The notes under the pieces were generated by a model that was not told the origin of the DNA, did not search any database, and saw only the letters and a program-made list of their open reading frames with translations. Of a stretch of 64,000 nucleotides of DNA, positions 7,707 to 15,705 are shown one piece after another; the first letter of the stretch is position 1; each line of letters opens with the position of its first letter. Both the position numbers and the translations under genes were made by a program. The stretch comes from Serratia rhizosphaerae (GTDB taxonomy: Bacteria; Pseudomonadota; Gammaproteobacteria; Enterobacterales; Enterobacteriaceae): positions 992,001-1,056,000 of the forward strand of contig NZ_CP041764.1 in NCBI RefSeq assembly GCF_009817885.1. Reading direction: 5' to 3'.

Positions 7707-9474
7707 TGGTTAACATCTCCGCGCCGATTTCCGGCGCCTCATCCAGCGCGGCCTCCAACTGCTGATAGCGATACATATCGCGGTACCAGCCCGGCTGCGA
7801 CGCCAAAACGGCGTGCAGGCCGCGCTGCGCCACGCTGCCGTGCTGCAGGACCAGAATTTCGCTGGCTTCGGTCAATGCCGAGAGCCGGTGCGCGCTGATG
7901 ATCACCGTCCGGTTCTGCCCCCAGCTGCGCAGGTTATGCAAAATCTGGTGCTCGGTACGGCCATCCACCGCAGACAGCGCATCGTCGAGGATCAAAATCT
8001 CCGCATCCAGCAGCAGCGCGCGCGCAATGGAGATACGCTGTTTCTGCCCGCCGGACAGCATCACGCCGCGCTCGCCCACTTCGGTTTCATACCCCTGCGG
8101 CAGGCGCAGAATATCGTCATGCACGCTGGCCAACCGCGCCGCCAGCTCAATCTCTTCCTGCGTCGCATCCGGCTTGCCGAGCGCAATGTTGTTCGCCACG
8201 CTGTCGGAAAACAGGAACGGCGTCTGGCTCACCACCGACAGGCGGGCGCGCCAGGCGTCCAGCTTCAGCGTCGTCAGCGGCATGCCGTGGTAGCAGATCT
8301 GCCCGTCATCAATATCGAACTGGCGCTGGATCAGGGAAAGCAGCGTGGTCTTCCCGGCGCCGGTCGGGCCGCACAGGCCGAGCATCTGCCCCGGCTTCAG
8401 TCGCAGAGCGACGTCATGCAGCGCCGCGTGCTGATTCTCCGGGTAATGGAAACGGCGGATATCCACCGCCAGCTCACCGCGCCCGGCCGGCAAATCACCT
8501 TCGCCGTCCACCACCGCCGGCGCCTCATCCAGCAGGCTGCGCAGGCGGCTGTAGGCGGCGCTGCCGCGTTCGACGATATTAAACATCCACGCCAGCGCCA
8601 GCATCGGCCAAATCATCAGCCCCAAATACATCACAAAGCTGGTCAGTTGCCCCAGGGTCAGCGTCCCGTTCACCACCATCCAGCTGCCGCCGCCGATAGC
8701 CAGCAGGTTGGCGGCGCCGATGGCCAGATAGATGGTCGGATCAAAGCGCGCGTCGATGCGCGCCACATGCATATTTTTCGCGCCGGTACGCGCCGCCACC
8801 TCGGCAAACTGGTTGGACTGGTGATCCTCCAGCCCGAAGGCTTTGATCATACGGATGCTGGTCATGCTTTCCTGCGCCTGGTCGTTCAGGCTGGAAAACG
8901 CCGCCTGCGCCGACTTAAAGCGCTGGTGCAGCTGGTCGCCGTAATACTTGATCACAATCGCCATAATCGGCATCGGGATCAGCGACAGCAGCGTCAGTTG
9001 CCAGCTGATTTGGGTACTCATCACGATCAGCACCACCAGCCCCATCACCAGCGAATCCACCAGCGTCAGCACGCCTTCGCCGGCCGCGAACACCACCCGA
9101 TCGACATCGTTGGTGGCTCGCGCCATCAGATCGCCGGTGCGGTGCCGCAGATAAAACGCCGGGTTTTGCCGGCTCAGCTGGCGGTAGAAGTTCTCCCGCA
9201 GCTCAACCGCCAGCTGATAAGAGGCGCCGAACAGCAGGACGCGCCAGACATAGCGCAGCAGGTACACCAGGATGGCGGTGGCGATCATCAGCCCCAGCCA
9301 TGCCAACAGCACGCCGGTAGACATATGCTCTTTGGTTACGCCGTCCACAATCACGCCGACCAGCTTCGGCGGCAGCAGTTGCAGAATGGCGATAATGATC
9401 AGCAGCGCCACCGCACCCAGATAGCGGCGCCATTCGCGGCGGAAATACCAGCCGATTTGAGCAAATAATCTCAC
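7699..9474 (-). CDS. mdlA: ABC half-transporter MdlA (SmdA), multidrug type
   Basis: 591 aa. It has an N-terminal exporter membrane domain with six helices and a C-terminal ATPase with Walker A GPTGAGKTT, a canonical signature LSGGQKQR and Walker B ILILDDALSAVDGR. The Walker B Asp is followed by Asp, not the usual catalytic Glu. MdlB has DEA at this place, so the pair looks like an asymmetric heterodimer with one degenerate ATP site. First gene of mdlA-mdlB, 117 bp downstream of decR on the same strand. Confidence 0.96.
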   Translation of the reverse strand: MRLFAQIGWYFRREWRRYLGAVALLIIIAILQLLPPKLVGVIVDGVTKEHMSTGVLLAWLGLMIATAILVYLLRYVWRVLLFGASYQLAVELRENFYRQLSRQNPAFYLRHRTGDLMARATNDVDRVVFAAGEGVLTLVDSLVMGLVVLIVMSTQISWQLTLLSLIPMPIMAIVIKYYGDQLHQRFKSAQAAFSSLNDQAQESMTSIRMIKAFGLEDHQSNQFAEVAARTGAKNMHVARIDARFDPTIYLAIGAANLLAIGGGSWMVVNGTLTLGQLTSFVMYLGLMIWPMLALAWMFNIVERGSAAYSRLRSLLDEAPAVVDGEGDLPAGRGELAVDIRRFHYPENQHAALHDVALRLKPGQMLGLCGPTGAGKTTLLSLIQRQFDIDDGQICYHGMPLTTLKLDAWRARLSVVSQTPFLFSDSVANNIALGKPDATQEEIELAARLASVHDDILRLPQGYETEVGERGVMLSGGQKQRISIARALLLDAEILILDDALSAVDGRTEHQILHNLRSWGQNRTVIISAHRLSALTEASEILVLQHGSVAQRGLHAVLASQPGWYRDMYRYQQLEAALDEAPEIGAEMLTNE

Positions 9475-9591
9475 GCAGTGTTATTCCAGATATTTTGGTG
9501 TTGTTAACTCTTGTTGTGCTCGTGCGCCACGCATTACGTAACGGTTAGCCGCGTAGGATACCACCGTTTCTTGGCCGATTTGGTGAACTTT

Positions 9592-10053
9592 TCACTCCGG
9601 TAGCGGCAATGCGGTAGTATATTTGATTTTCTCCATGGCAAAACTCGAAGTAACGTCAATCAATCCCGGTATGCCATTCACCAGACGCTTATAAAAGCGG
9701 TCAAAGCTTTTCATATCCGCCACCTGCACCTGCATCAGGTAATCAAACTCCCCGGCCATACGATAAAACGCCAGCACTTCCGGCATCTGGGCGGTAAGGT
9801 CGACAAACTGCTGATACCACTCGCGGCTGTGCTGCTGGGTTTTCAGCATCACAAACGCCGTCAGCCCCAGCCCCAGTTTCTCATTATCCAGCAGCGCGAC
9901 CCGCCCGCGAATATAGCCCTCATCCTCCAGCCGCTTGACCCGTTTCCAGCACGGCGTCGAGGTCAGATTTACCGCTTCGGCCAACGCCTGCAGCGATAAG
10001 GTGCAGTCCTGCTGCAGCATACTCAGCAATTTACGATCCGTTCTATCTAACAT
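9592..10053 (-). CDS. decR: Lrp/AsnC-family regulator DecR
   Basis: 153 aa. The N-terminal winged helix-turn-helix (about residues 5-60, TLSLQALAEAVNLTSTPCWK and KRLEDEGYI) is followed by the RAM/AsnC ligand domain. Position next to mdlA and similarity match E. coli DecR (YbaO), which activates cysteine detoxification genes. Those target genes are not in this window. It is divergent from a DMT-family exporter with 122 bp between them, an arrangement often seen for a regulator and its target. That link is inference only. Confidence 0.92.
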   Translation of the reverse strand: MLDRTDRKLLSMLQQDCTLSLQALAEAVNLTSTPCWKRVKRLEDEGYIRGRVALLDNEKLGLGLTAFVMLKTQQHSREWYQQFVDLTAQMPEVLAFYRMAGEFDYLMQVQVADMKSFDRFYKRLVNGIPGLIDVTSSFAMEKIKYTTALPLPE

Positions 10054-10175
10054 TCAGCCACCCTGGAGAAATATTTTCCCTCATTTGGCCGACAGACAGG
10101 AAAAATAGCAATCTTTTTCTCTGGCTATCCACGTAATGTATCTGATGCCACGATACTTGCCGACAGGACGCTGAG

Positions 10176-11114
10176 ATGGATAACACGCTGAGAAATACCG
10201 GAATCATTATTATCCTGTTTACCCTGGTCGCCCTGACCTGGGGCACCACCTGGATGGCGATGAAGATCGCCGTCGCCACCGTTCCGCCTATTTACGCGAC
10301 CGGGCTGCGTTTCCTTGCCGCGTCGCCGCTGTTGCTGCTACTGGCTTACTTTACCCGTACGCCGCTGCTGTTTCCCAAAGGCAGCCGCGGATTCCAGCTA
10401 TTGGTCTGCCTGGCTTACTTCGCTATTCCCTTTACGCTCATGATTTACGGCGAGCGCTACGTCAGTTCTGCGCTGGCCTCCATCATCTTTGCCAATATGC
10501 CCGTCGTTGTGTTGATGGCTTCGGTGCTGCTGCTGGGAGAGCGCGTGAGCATCGCGCAGCTGATCGGTCTGATCGTCGGCGTGGCCAGTCTGTCCGGTAT
10601 TCTGTGGCAAGAATCCACCGCCAGCGGCGAAACCCGCTGGCCCGGCGTGGTCGCCCTGCTGGGGGCGGTGCTGATCCACGCGGTGATGTACGTGCTGAGT
10701 AAAAAGCGCGGCGAAAAAATCTCGGTGCTGACCTTTAACGCGTTGCCCTGCCTGGGCGCCGGCATTCTGCTGTTTATCGTCGGCTATGTCACCGAAAAAC
10801 CGGACAGCGCCGCGTTTACCAGCGCCTCACTGCTATCCGTGGCCTATCTCGGCGTGGTGGCCGGCGTCTTCGGCATCATGGCCTACTTTGCCCTACAGCA
10901 AAAAGCCACGGCGTTCCAGGCCTCTTTGGTGTTCCTGGTGTTTCCGCTGATTGCCATCGCCGTCGAGAAAGCGGTCGATCACACCACCATCAGCACCACC
11001 TCTCTCTGGCTGCTGGCGCCGCTGCTGGCCGGCATCCTGCTGACGCTCTACAGCGCCAAAAGTGCAAAACCGGTCAGCAGCCTGCGCAAACTGGAAGCGT
11101 CATCGCAACAATAA
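10176..11114 (+). CDS. EamA/DMT-family transporter
   Basis: 312 aa with ten predicted membrane helices arranged as two EamA repeats (about 10-140 and 155-290). The first repeat carries the family-typical ALTWGTTWMAMKIA at the N-terminus. An AGGA ribosome site precedes the ATG. Such proteins are inner-membrane metabolite exporters, often for amino acids. The substrate is not known. From memory, E. coli has no gene of this type between ybaO and cof, so this looks like a lineage-specific insertion. Divergence from decR hints at a cysteine- or amino-acid-linked role. Confidence 0.88.
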   Translation: MDNTLRNTGIIIILFTLVALTWGTTWMAMKIAVATVPPIYATGLRFLAASPLLLLLAYFTRTPLLFPKGSRGFQLLVCLAYFAIPFTLMIYGERYVSSALASIIFANMPVVVLMASVLLLGERVSIAQLIGLIVGVASLSGILWQESTASGETRWPGVVALLGAVLIHAVMYVLSKKRGEKISVLTFNALPCLGAGILLFIVGYVTEKPDSAAFTSASLLSVAYLGVVAGVFGIMAYFALQQKATAFQASLVFLVFPLIAIAVEKAVDHTTISTTSLWLLAPLLAGILLTLYSAKSAKPVSSLRKLEASSQQ

Positions 11115-11141
11115 AAAAAGCCGGGTAGCGAACTACCCGGC
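11113..11141 (-). terminator. Terminator of cof
   Basis: Perfect 9-bp stem GCCGGGTAG / CTACCCGGC with a CGAA loop. The adjoining A run reads as seven Ts on the minus strand. The element overlaps the stop codon of the convergent exporter gene. Confidence 0.85.
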
Positions 11142-11162
11142 CGGCTGCAAGGGGAACGTCCG

Positions 11163-11981
11163 CTATACGGGGGTATAAGGAACGTGTGGTGAACGCAGCC
11201 AATGTGCCAAATAGTGGGCCACCGCCTGGGTTTCGCAGTGGCCGATAACCGGTAACTGGGGCAATAGCGCCTTAAGCTGCGGCAGCGCATTGCCCATCAC
11301 TACGCCATGTCCGACCGACGCCAGCATCTCCTTGTCATTCATCGCATCGCCGAACGCCATACACTCATCCAGCGTTACGTTCAGGTGCCCGCTCAGCAGC
11401 GCCAGCGCGCTGCCCTTGTTGCAGCCAGCCGGCAGCACCTCCAGACAGTCATAAGCGGAAAAACACAAATCGACCTGCTCGCCAAAATAGACCCGCAGTC
11501 GCCCCAGCAGCGACTGCAGCTCTTCGTGCTCGCCGACAAAACAGATTTTGCTGTTGCCAAACGCCGGCAGGCGCCGCGGGTCAGTCAGCTGATAACCGAA
11601 ACCGCTCAGATGGTGCGCCTGCAGCATCGCCGGGGTTGCCGATTCGGTCAGCCAGCCTTCATCGCGAAAAACATGCATCCCGGCGGATGTCTGCCAGTGG
11701 CTGTGGATAACCGCTTCGGCAATGTCCGGCGGCAGATCGGTAGCCTGTAAACATTGACCGTGCCGATCGTAGATGCGGGTGCCGTTGCCGGTGATCAGAA
11801 AGCCCTGCAGACCCAGCTGCGCCATGATGGGTTGCGCATCAAGATAGTGGCGGCCGGTGGCAAAGGTCACGGTTATCTGCCGCGCCACCAGCTGGTTCAG
11901 CACCGCCAGCGTTTCCGGGCCGACCCGGTGCTCCGGCGTCAGCAGCGTACCATCCATATCGAAAGCAGCCAGGCGATACAT
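11163..11981 (-). CDS. cof: HMP-PP phosphatase Cof (HAD superfamily)
   Basis: 272 aa from MYRLAAFDMDGTLL, the same length as E. coli Cof, which decided the start among several upstream in-frame codons. HAD motif I is DMDGT with nucleophile Asp8 and acid-base Asp10. The C-terminal motif is GDAMNDKEML, and a C2b cap domain lies between. E. coli Cof hydrolyses the thiamine intermediate HMP-pyrophosphate and other sugar or cofactor phosphates in the cytosol. Divergent from ybaE as in E. coli. Confidence 0.95.
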   Translation of the reverse strand: MYRLAAFDMDGTLLTPEHRVGPETLAVLNQLVARQITVTFATGRHYLDAQPIMAQLGLQGFLITGNGTRIYDRHGQCLQATDLPPDIAEAVIHSHWQTSAGMHVFRDEGWLTESATPAMLQAHHLSGFGYQLTDPRRLPAFGNSKICFVGEHEELQSLLGRLRVYFGEQVDLCFSAYDCLEVLPAGCNKGSALALLSGHLNVTLDECMAFGDAMNDKEMLASVGHGVVMGNALPQLKALLPQLPVIGHCETQAVAHYLAHWLRSPHVPYTPV

Positions 11982-12085
11982 AACAACCTCGATCATATGC
12001 AGAGAATGACAATGCCTGCAGTATGTGATGGTATTTACGGAAGTAATAGTGAACAATTTATCAAAACCGTTCCGGATTTATCGCC

Positions 12086-13795
12086 ATGCGTCTGATTCAT
12101 CGCCTCAGTCAGTATCAACGCCTGTACCAACAGCTGGGCAGTGAGCCGGCGGCCGTCACCATGGCGCAGCTGGCGGCGCTGTTTTACTGCAGCGAGCGCC
12201 ACGCCCGCACCCTGGTGCAGCAGTTTCAGGAGCAGGGCTGGCTCAGCTGGCACTCACAGGCCGGCCGCGGCAAGCGGGCACGGCTGCACTGCCTGAAAAC
12301 GCCGGACGAACTGCGCGCCGCCTTGTTACAGCAACTGCTGCAGCAGGGCGATCACCAAAACGCGCTGGAGCTGGCCCGTTTAGATCCGCAGCGCCTGCAA
12401 CAGTTGCTTGCGCCGCATTTGGGCGGCCAGTGGCAGGCGGGCAGCCCCACGCTGCGCATCCCCTACTATCGTCAGCTGGAATCCCTGGATCCGCTGGCGC
12501 TCAGCGGCCGCGCCGAACAGCATCTGGCCTCAACGCTGCATGCCGGCCTGACCCGCTTTATCACCGGCAATCCACAGCCCCAGCCGGATCTGGCTCACCA
12601 TTGGCAGGTTGAGGGCGACGGCCTGCGCTGGCGTTTCTTCCTGCGCAGCCAACTACGCTGGCATAACGGCGAACCCATCACCGGCCAGCAACTGCTGCAG
12701 ACGTTGGAAAAGCAGCGCCGGCACCCGCGCGGCCAGGCCAGCCTGGCGAATGTCGCCGCCGTCAGCCTGCCGCACGCGCTGTGTCTGCAGTTCGATCTGC
12801 ATAGCGCCGATTACTGGCTGCCCTACCGCCTGGCGGAGCTGACCTGTCTGATGACCCACCCGGACGATACCGCCATCGGCGCCGGCCCGTTCAAACTGGT
12901 ATTGAATGAAACGCCGCTGGTACGTCTGGAACAGCACCCGTTCTACCACCTGCAACATCCCTATCTGGACAGCATTGAATACTGGATCACCCCAGAACTG
13001 CAGGCCGACGACAATGGCAACACCACCAGCTGTCAACATCCGGTGCGCATCACCATCGGACAGCAGGAAGATCTGGCGCTGGCGCGCCCGGTGCAGCGCA
13101 GTATGAGCCTGGGCTGGTGCTATCTGGCGCTAAACCTGCGCCGCGGCGTACTGAGCGAAGCGCAGGGGCAAAAGCTGCTGATGCTGATCCAGCGCTCAGG
13201 GCTGCTGGCCGATCTGCCGTTGCCGAACGGCGTTATCATTCCCAGCCAGGAGATGCTGCCCGGCTGGGGGATCCCGACCCATCAGGCCAGCGCCGATATC
13301 CCGCTGCCGGCCAAGCTGACGCTGCTGTACCACCCGCCGGTTGAACTGGTCACGGTCACCGAAGCGCTGCAGGCGTTGCTGGCGGAACAGGGCTGCGAAC
13401 TGGAGGTGCGTTATTTCTCCGGCAAGCGCTGGCAGAGCAGCGAACAAATTGCCCAGGCCGATCTGCTGCTGGCGGATAACCTGATCGGCGAAGCGCCGGA
13501 ATCGACGCTGGAAAGTTGGCTGCGGCAGGATGTATTGTGGCAGGGGATTTTACCGCCCCATCTCTGGCGGCATCAGCAACAAACGCTGCTGCGGATCCAG
13601 CAATATCCGGACGAGCAGAAGCGCATCAGCGAACTCAAAAGCTACTACCAGCAGCTGATGACCGCCGCCATCATCACCCCGCTGTTTCACTACCAATATC
13701 AGATCAGCGCGCCGCCGCGCATGCAGGGCGTGACGCTCACCGCGCATGGCTGGTTTGATTTCGGCCAGGCGTGGCTGCCGCCGCCGTTGATCTAG
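12086..13795 (+). CDS. ybaE: SgrR-family transcriptional regulator YbaE
   Basis: 569 aa. The N-terminal helix-turn-helix (about 22-60, TMAQLAALFYCSERHARTLV) belongs to the SgrR class. From about residue 130 the protein resembles a periplasmic oligopeptide-binding domain (SBP_bac_5) that has become a cytosolic ligand sensor. There is no signal peptide. Place next to cof identifies it as the YbaE orthologue rather than SgrR itself. Target genes and ligand are unknown. It precedes queC by 103 bp. Confidence 0.9.
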   Translation: MRLIHRLSQYQRLYQQLGSEPAAVTMAQLAALFYCSERHARTLVQQFQEQGWLSWHSQAGRGKRARLHCLKTPDELRAALLQQLLQQGDHQNALELARLDPQRLQQLLAPHLGGQWQAGSPTLRIPYYRQLESLDPLALSGRAEQHLASTLHAGLTRFITGNPQPQPDLAHHWQVEGDGLRWRFFLRSQLRWHNGEPITGQQLLQTLEKQRRHPRGQASLANVAAVSLPHALCLQFDLHSADYWLPYRLAELTCLMTHPDDTAIGAGPFKLVLNETPLVRLEQHPFYHLQHPYLDSIEYWITPELQADDNGNTTSCQHPVRITIGQQEDLALARPVQRSMSLGWCYLALNLRRGVLSEAQGQKLLMLIQRSGLLADLPLPNGVIIPSQEMLPGWGIPTHQASADIPLPAKLTLLYHPPVELVTVTEALQALLAEQGCELEVRYFSGKRWQSSEQIAQADLLLADNLIGEAPESTLESWLRQDVLWQGILPPHLWRHQQQTLLRIQQYPDEQKRISELKSYYQQLMTAAIITPLFHYQYQISAPPRMQGVTLTAHGWFDFGQAWLPPPLI

Positions 13796-13898
13796 CCCCG
13801 CCTCTACGCTGTTTTCCACACATCTGTTACCATGACGTTTCATCTTTTTGACTCCCCGAGTGCGTATCGGCGGGCTATGGCAATGGAAGGTTTATTCT

Positions 13899-14594
13899 AT
13901 GAAACGCGCAGTCGTTGTTTTTAGTGGCGGGCAAGACTCCACGACCTGCTTAATTCAAGCCTTACAGCAGTATGATGAAGTTCACTGCGTCACGTTCGAT
14001 TACGGCCAGCGTCACCGCGCGGAAATCGATATCGCCCGCGAACTGTCGCAGTCATTGGGCGCCAAGGCGCATAAAGTGCTGGATGTCGGTCTGCTGAACG
14101 AACTGGCCATCAGCAGCCTGACGCGCGACGATATCCCGGTGCCGGCGTTTAGCGCCGAGCAGGACGGGCTGCCCAGCACCTTTGTGCCAGGGCGTAATAT
14201 CCTGTTCCTGACGCTGGCGGCGATCTACGCCTACCAGGTCGAAGCCGAAGCGGTAATCACCGGCGTGTGTGAAACCGATTTTTCCGGCTACCCGGACTGC
14301 CGCGACGAGTTTGTCAAAGCGCTGAATCAGGCGGTAGTGCTTGGCATCGCCCGCGATATCCGTTTTGAAACGCCGCTGATGTGGCTGAACAAGGCTGAAA
14401 CCTGGGCGCTGGCCGACTATTATCAGCAGCTGGACCTGGTGCGTCAGCACACGCTGACCTGCTATAACGGCATCAAGGGCGACGGCTGCGGCGAATGCGC
14501 CGCCTGTCACCTGCGCGGCAACGGACTGCAGCAGTATCAGGATAACCGTACGGCGGTGATGGCCGAGCTGAAGCGTAAAACCGGCCTGGCCTGA
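13899..14594 (+). CDS. queC: 7-cyano-7-deazaguanine synthase QueC
   Basis: 231 aa from MKRAVVVFSGGQDS, with a GGAAGG ribosome site. The frame runs on upstream but those 17 residues are not conserved. The PP-loop SGGQDS (9-14) binds ATP. Zinc ligands are Cys188, Cys197, Cys200 and Cys203 in the GDGCGECAACHLRG segment. It converts 7-carboxy-7-deazaguanine to preQ0 using ATP and ammonia, a step of queuosine synthesis that also involves queA and tgt further along this window. Confidence 0.97.
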   Translation: MKRAVVVFSGGQDSTTCLIQALQQYDEVHCVTFDYGQRHRAEIDIARELSQSLGAKAHKVLDVGLLNELAISSLTRDDIPVPAFSAEQDGLPSTFVPGRNILFLTLAAIYAYQVEAEAVITGVCETDFSGYPDCRDEFVKALNQAVVLGIARDIRFETPLMWLNKAETWALADYYQQLDLVRQHTLTCYNGIKGDGCGECAACHLRGNGLQQYQDNRTAVMAELKRKTGLA

Positions 14595-14635
14595 GCAATA
14601 GCGACGGGCGGCGCCGCTGCCGCCCTCTTTCGCGT

Positions 14636-15028
14636 TTACAACGTCTGCAGTTTTTCCCGCAGCTCACCTTCTATCGGCAACGCACGCTGAGTGGTCAAAT
14701 CCACGCAGACAAACGTCACCAGCGCGTCCGCCACCTGGGCGCCATCGGCATCCCGGGTAATTGTCTGGCTCAACACGCCGCTCTTGCCGTTCAACTGTTC
14801 CAGCCGGCCTTCTACGCACAGCTTATCGCCCAATACCGCCGGCGTACGGTAATTAATATTGATATTCACCACGATGAACGCGATATTGTTGGCCACCATC
14901 CAGCGGAACTCTTCACGGTGATCCAGCCAGTTCCAGCGCGCCTCCTCCAGAAATTCCAGATAACGGGCGTTATTAACGTGCTGATAAACATCGATGTGAA
15001 AGCCGCGAACGTTGATATAGGTTTGCAT
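14636..15028 (-). CDS. fadM: Long-chain acyl-CoA thioesterase FadM
   Basis: 130 aa from MQTYINVRGFHIDVYQHVNN, aligning with E. coli FadM (132 aa). Upstream in-frame codons were rejected. It is a single hot-dog domain with the catalytic Asp13 of the 4-hydroxybenzoyl-CoA thioesterase family in DVYQHVNNARYL. E. coli FadM hydrolyses acyl-CoAs that resist beta-oxidation, such as 3,5-tetradecadienoyl-CoA. It converges on queC with 41 bp between. Confidence 0.94.
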   Translation of the reverse strand: MQTYINVRGFHIDVYQHVNNARYLEFLEEARWNWLDHREEFRWMVANNIAFIVVNININYRTPAVLGDKLCVEGRLEQLNGKSGVLSQTITRDADGAQVADALVTFVCVDLTTQRALPIEGELREKLQTL

Positions 15029-15185
15029 AGTGAGAATGTGCTCCAGCCTGGTAATCGCCAAACGGGACGGGCACCTTATCGACCCCTGCCGTTATTATTA
15101 TAGGTCGCGCCAACTGGTACGACCTGTAAAATGTAGCAGAGGAAAACGGCCGCCGAGCTTTTTTGCCTTGCGACCGCGATCGGGA

Positions 15186-15566
15186 TCACATTCTCAACCG
15201 CTCCCGATTTCTCTCCAACAGCGCCAGACCGATGCCCGGCACCTCCTGCAGCTGCTCAATATCGGTAAACGGCCCGTTTTGCTCACGATAACGGACGATC
15301 GCCTCGGCCTTCTTCAGGCCAACGCCGTTCAGCGTATCGGCAAGCTGCTCCGCGCTGGCCTGATTGATACTGACCGTCGCCTCCTGCCCGGCAGCCGTAT
15401 TGGTCGCAGCCTGCGGCTGGGCGCGCGCCGCCGCCGAGGTCTGAACCACACCCGGTTTCTCGGCCGCGGTTGCCGTCAGTGAAGGGATAAAACACAGCGC
15501 AGCGCTCAGCAGCGCGCCGGCGAGGGCTTGATGGCGCGCAAGCGCCAGCTTTAAGGTTAATGACAT
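15186..15566 (-). CDS. ybaV: ComEA-family helix-hairpin-helix protein YbaV
   Basis: 126 aa from MSLTLKLALARHQ, with a strong AAGGAGG ribosome site. A cleavable signal peptide (about 1-35) is followed by an Ala/Gln-rich linker and a C-terminal ComEA helix-hairpin-helix domain (about 63-126, SINQASAEQLADTLNGVG and LQEVPGIGLALLERNR). The domain binds DNA in competence proteins and the signal peptide predicts a periplasmic location. In E. coli, YbaV has been considered for DNA uptake. Downstream of ppiD on the same strand. Confidence 0.92.
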   Translation of the reverse strand: MSLTLKLALARHQALAGALLSAALCFIPSLTATAAEKPGVVQTSAAARAQPQAATNTAAGQEATVSINQASAEQLADTLNGVGLKKAEAIVRYREQNGPFTDIEQLQEVPGIGLALLERNRERLRM

Positions 15567-15649
15567 AGCTGTATCCTCCTTGTGTTGTACAGCCCGCCCA
15601 CCTTGCGGCAAACCCCAAACGACGGCAAACGGCAAACCGCAGATATGGA

Positions 15650-15671
15650 AAAGGCCGCGAAAGCGGCCTTT
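15650..15671 (-). terminator. Terminator of ppiD
   Basis: Nine-base-pair stem AAAGGCCGC / GCGGCCTTT with a GAAA loop, ending in TTTTCC on the minus strand, 34 bp past the ppiD stop. Confidence 0.75.
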
Positions 15672-15705
15672 GTCAGTTACATCAGTTTGCAAAGAAATGC
15701 GGGAC

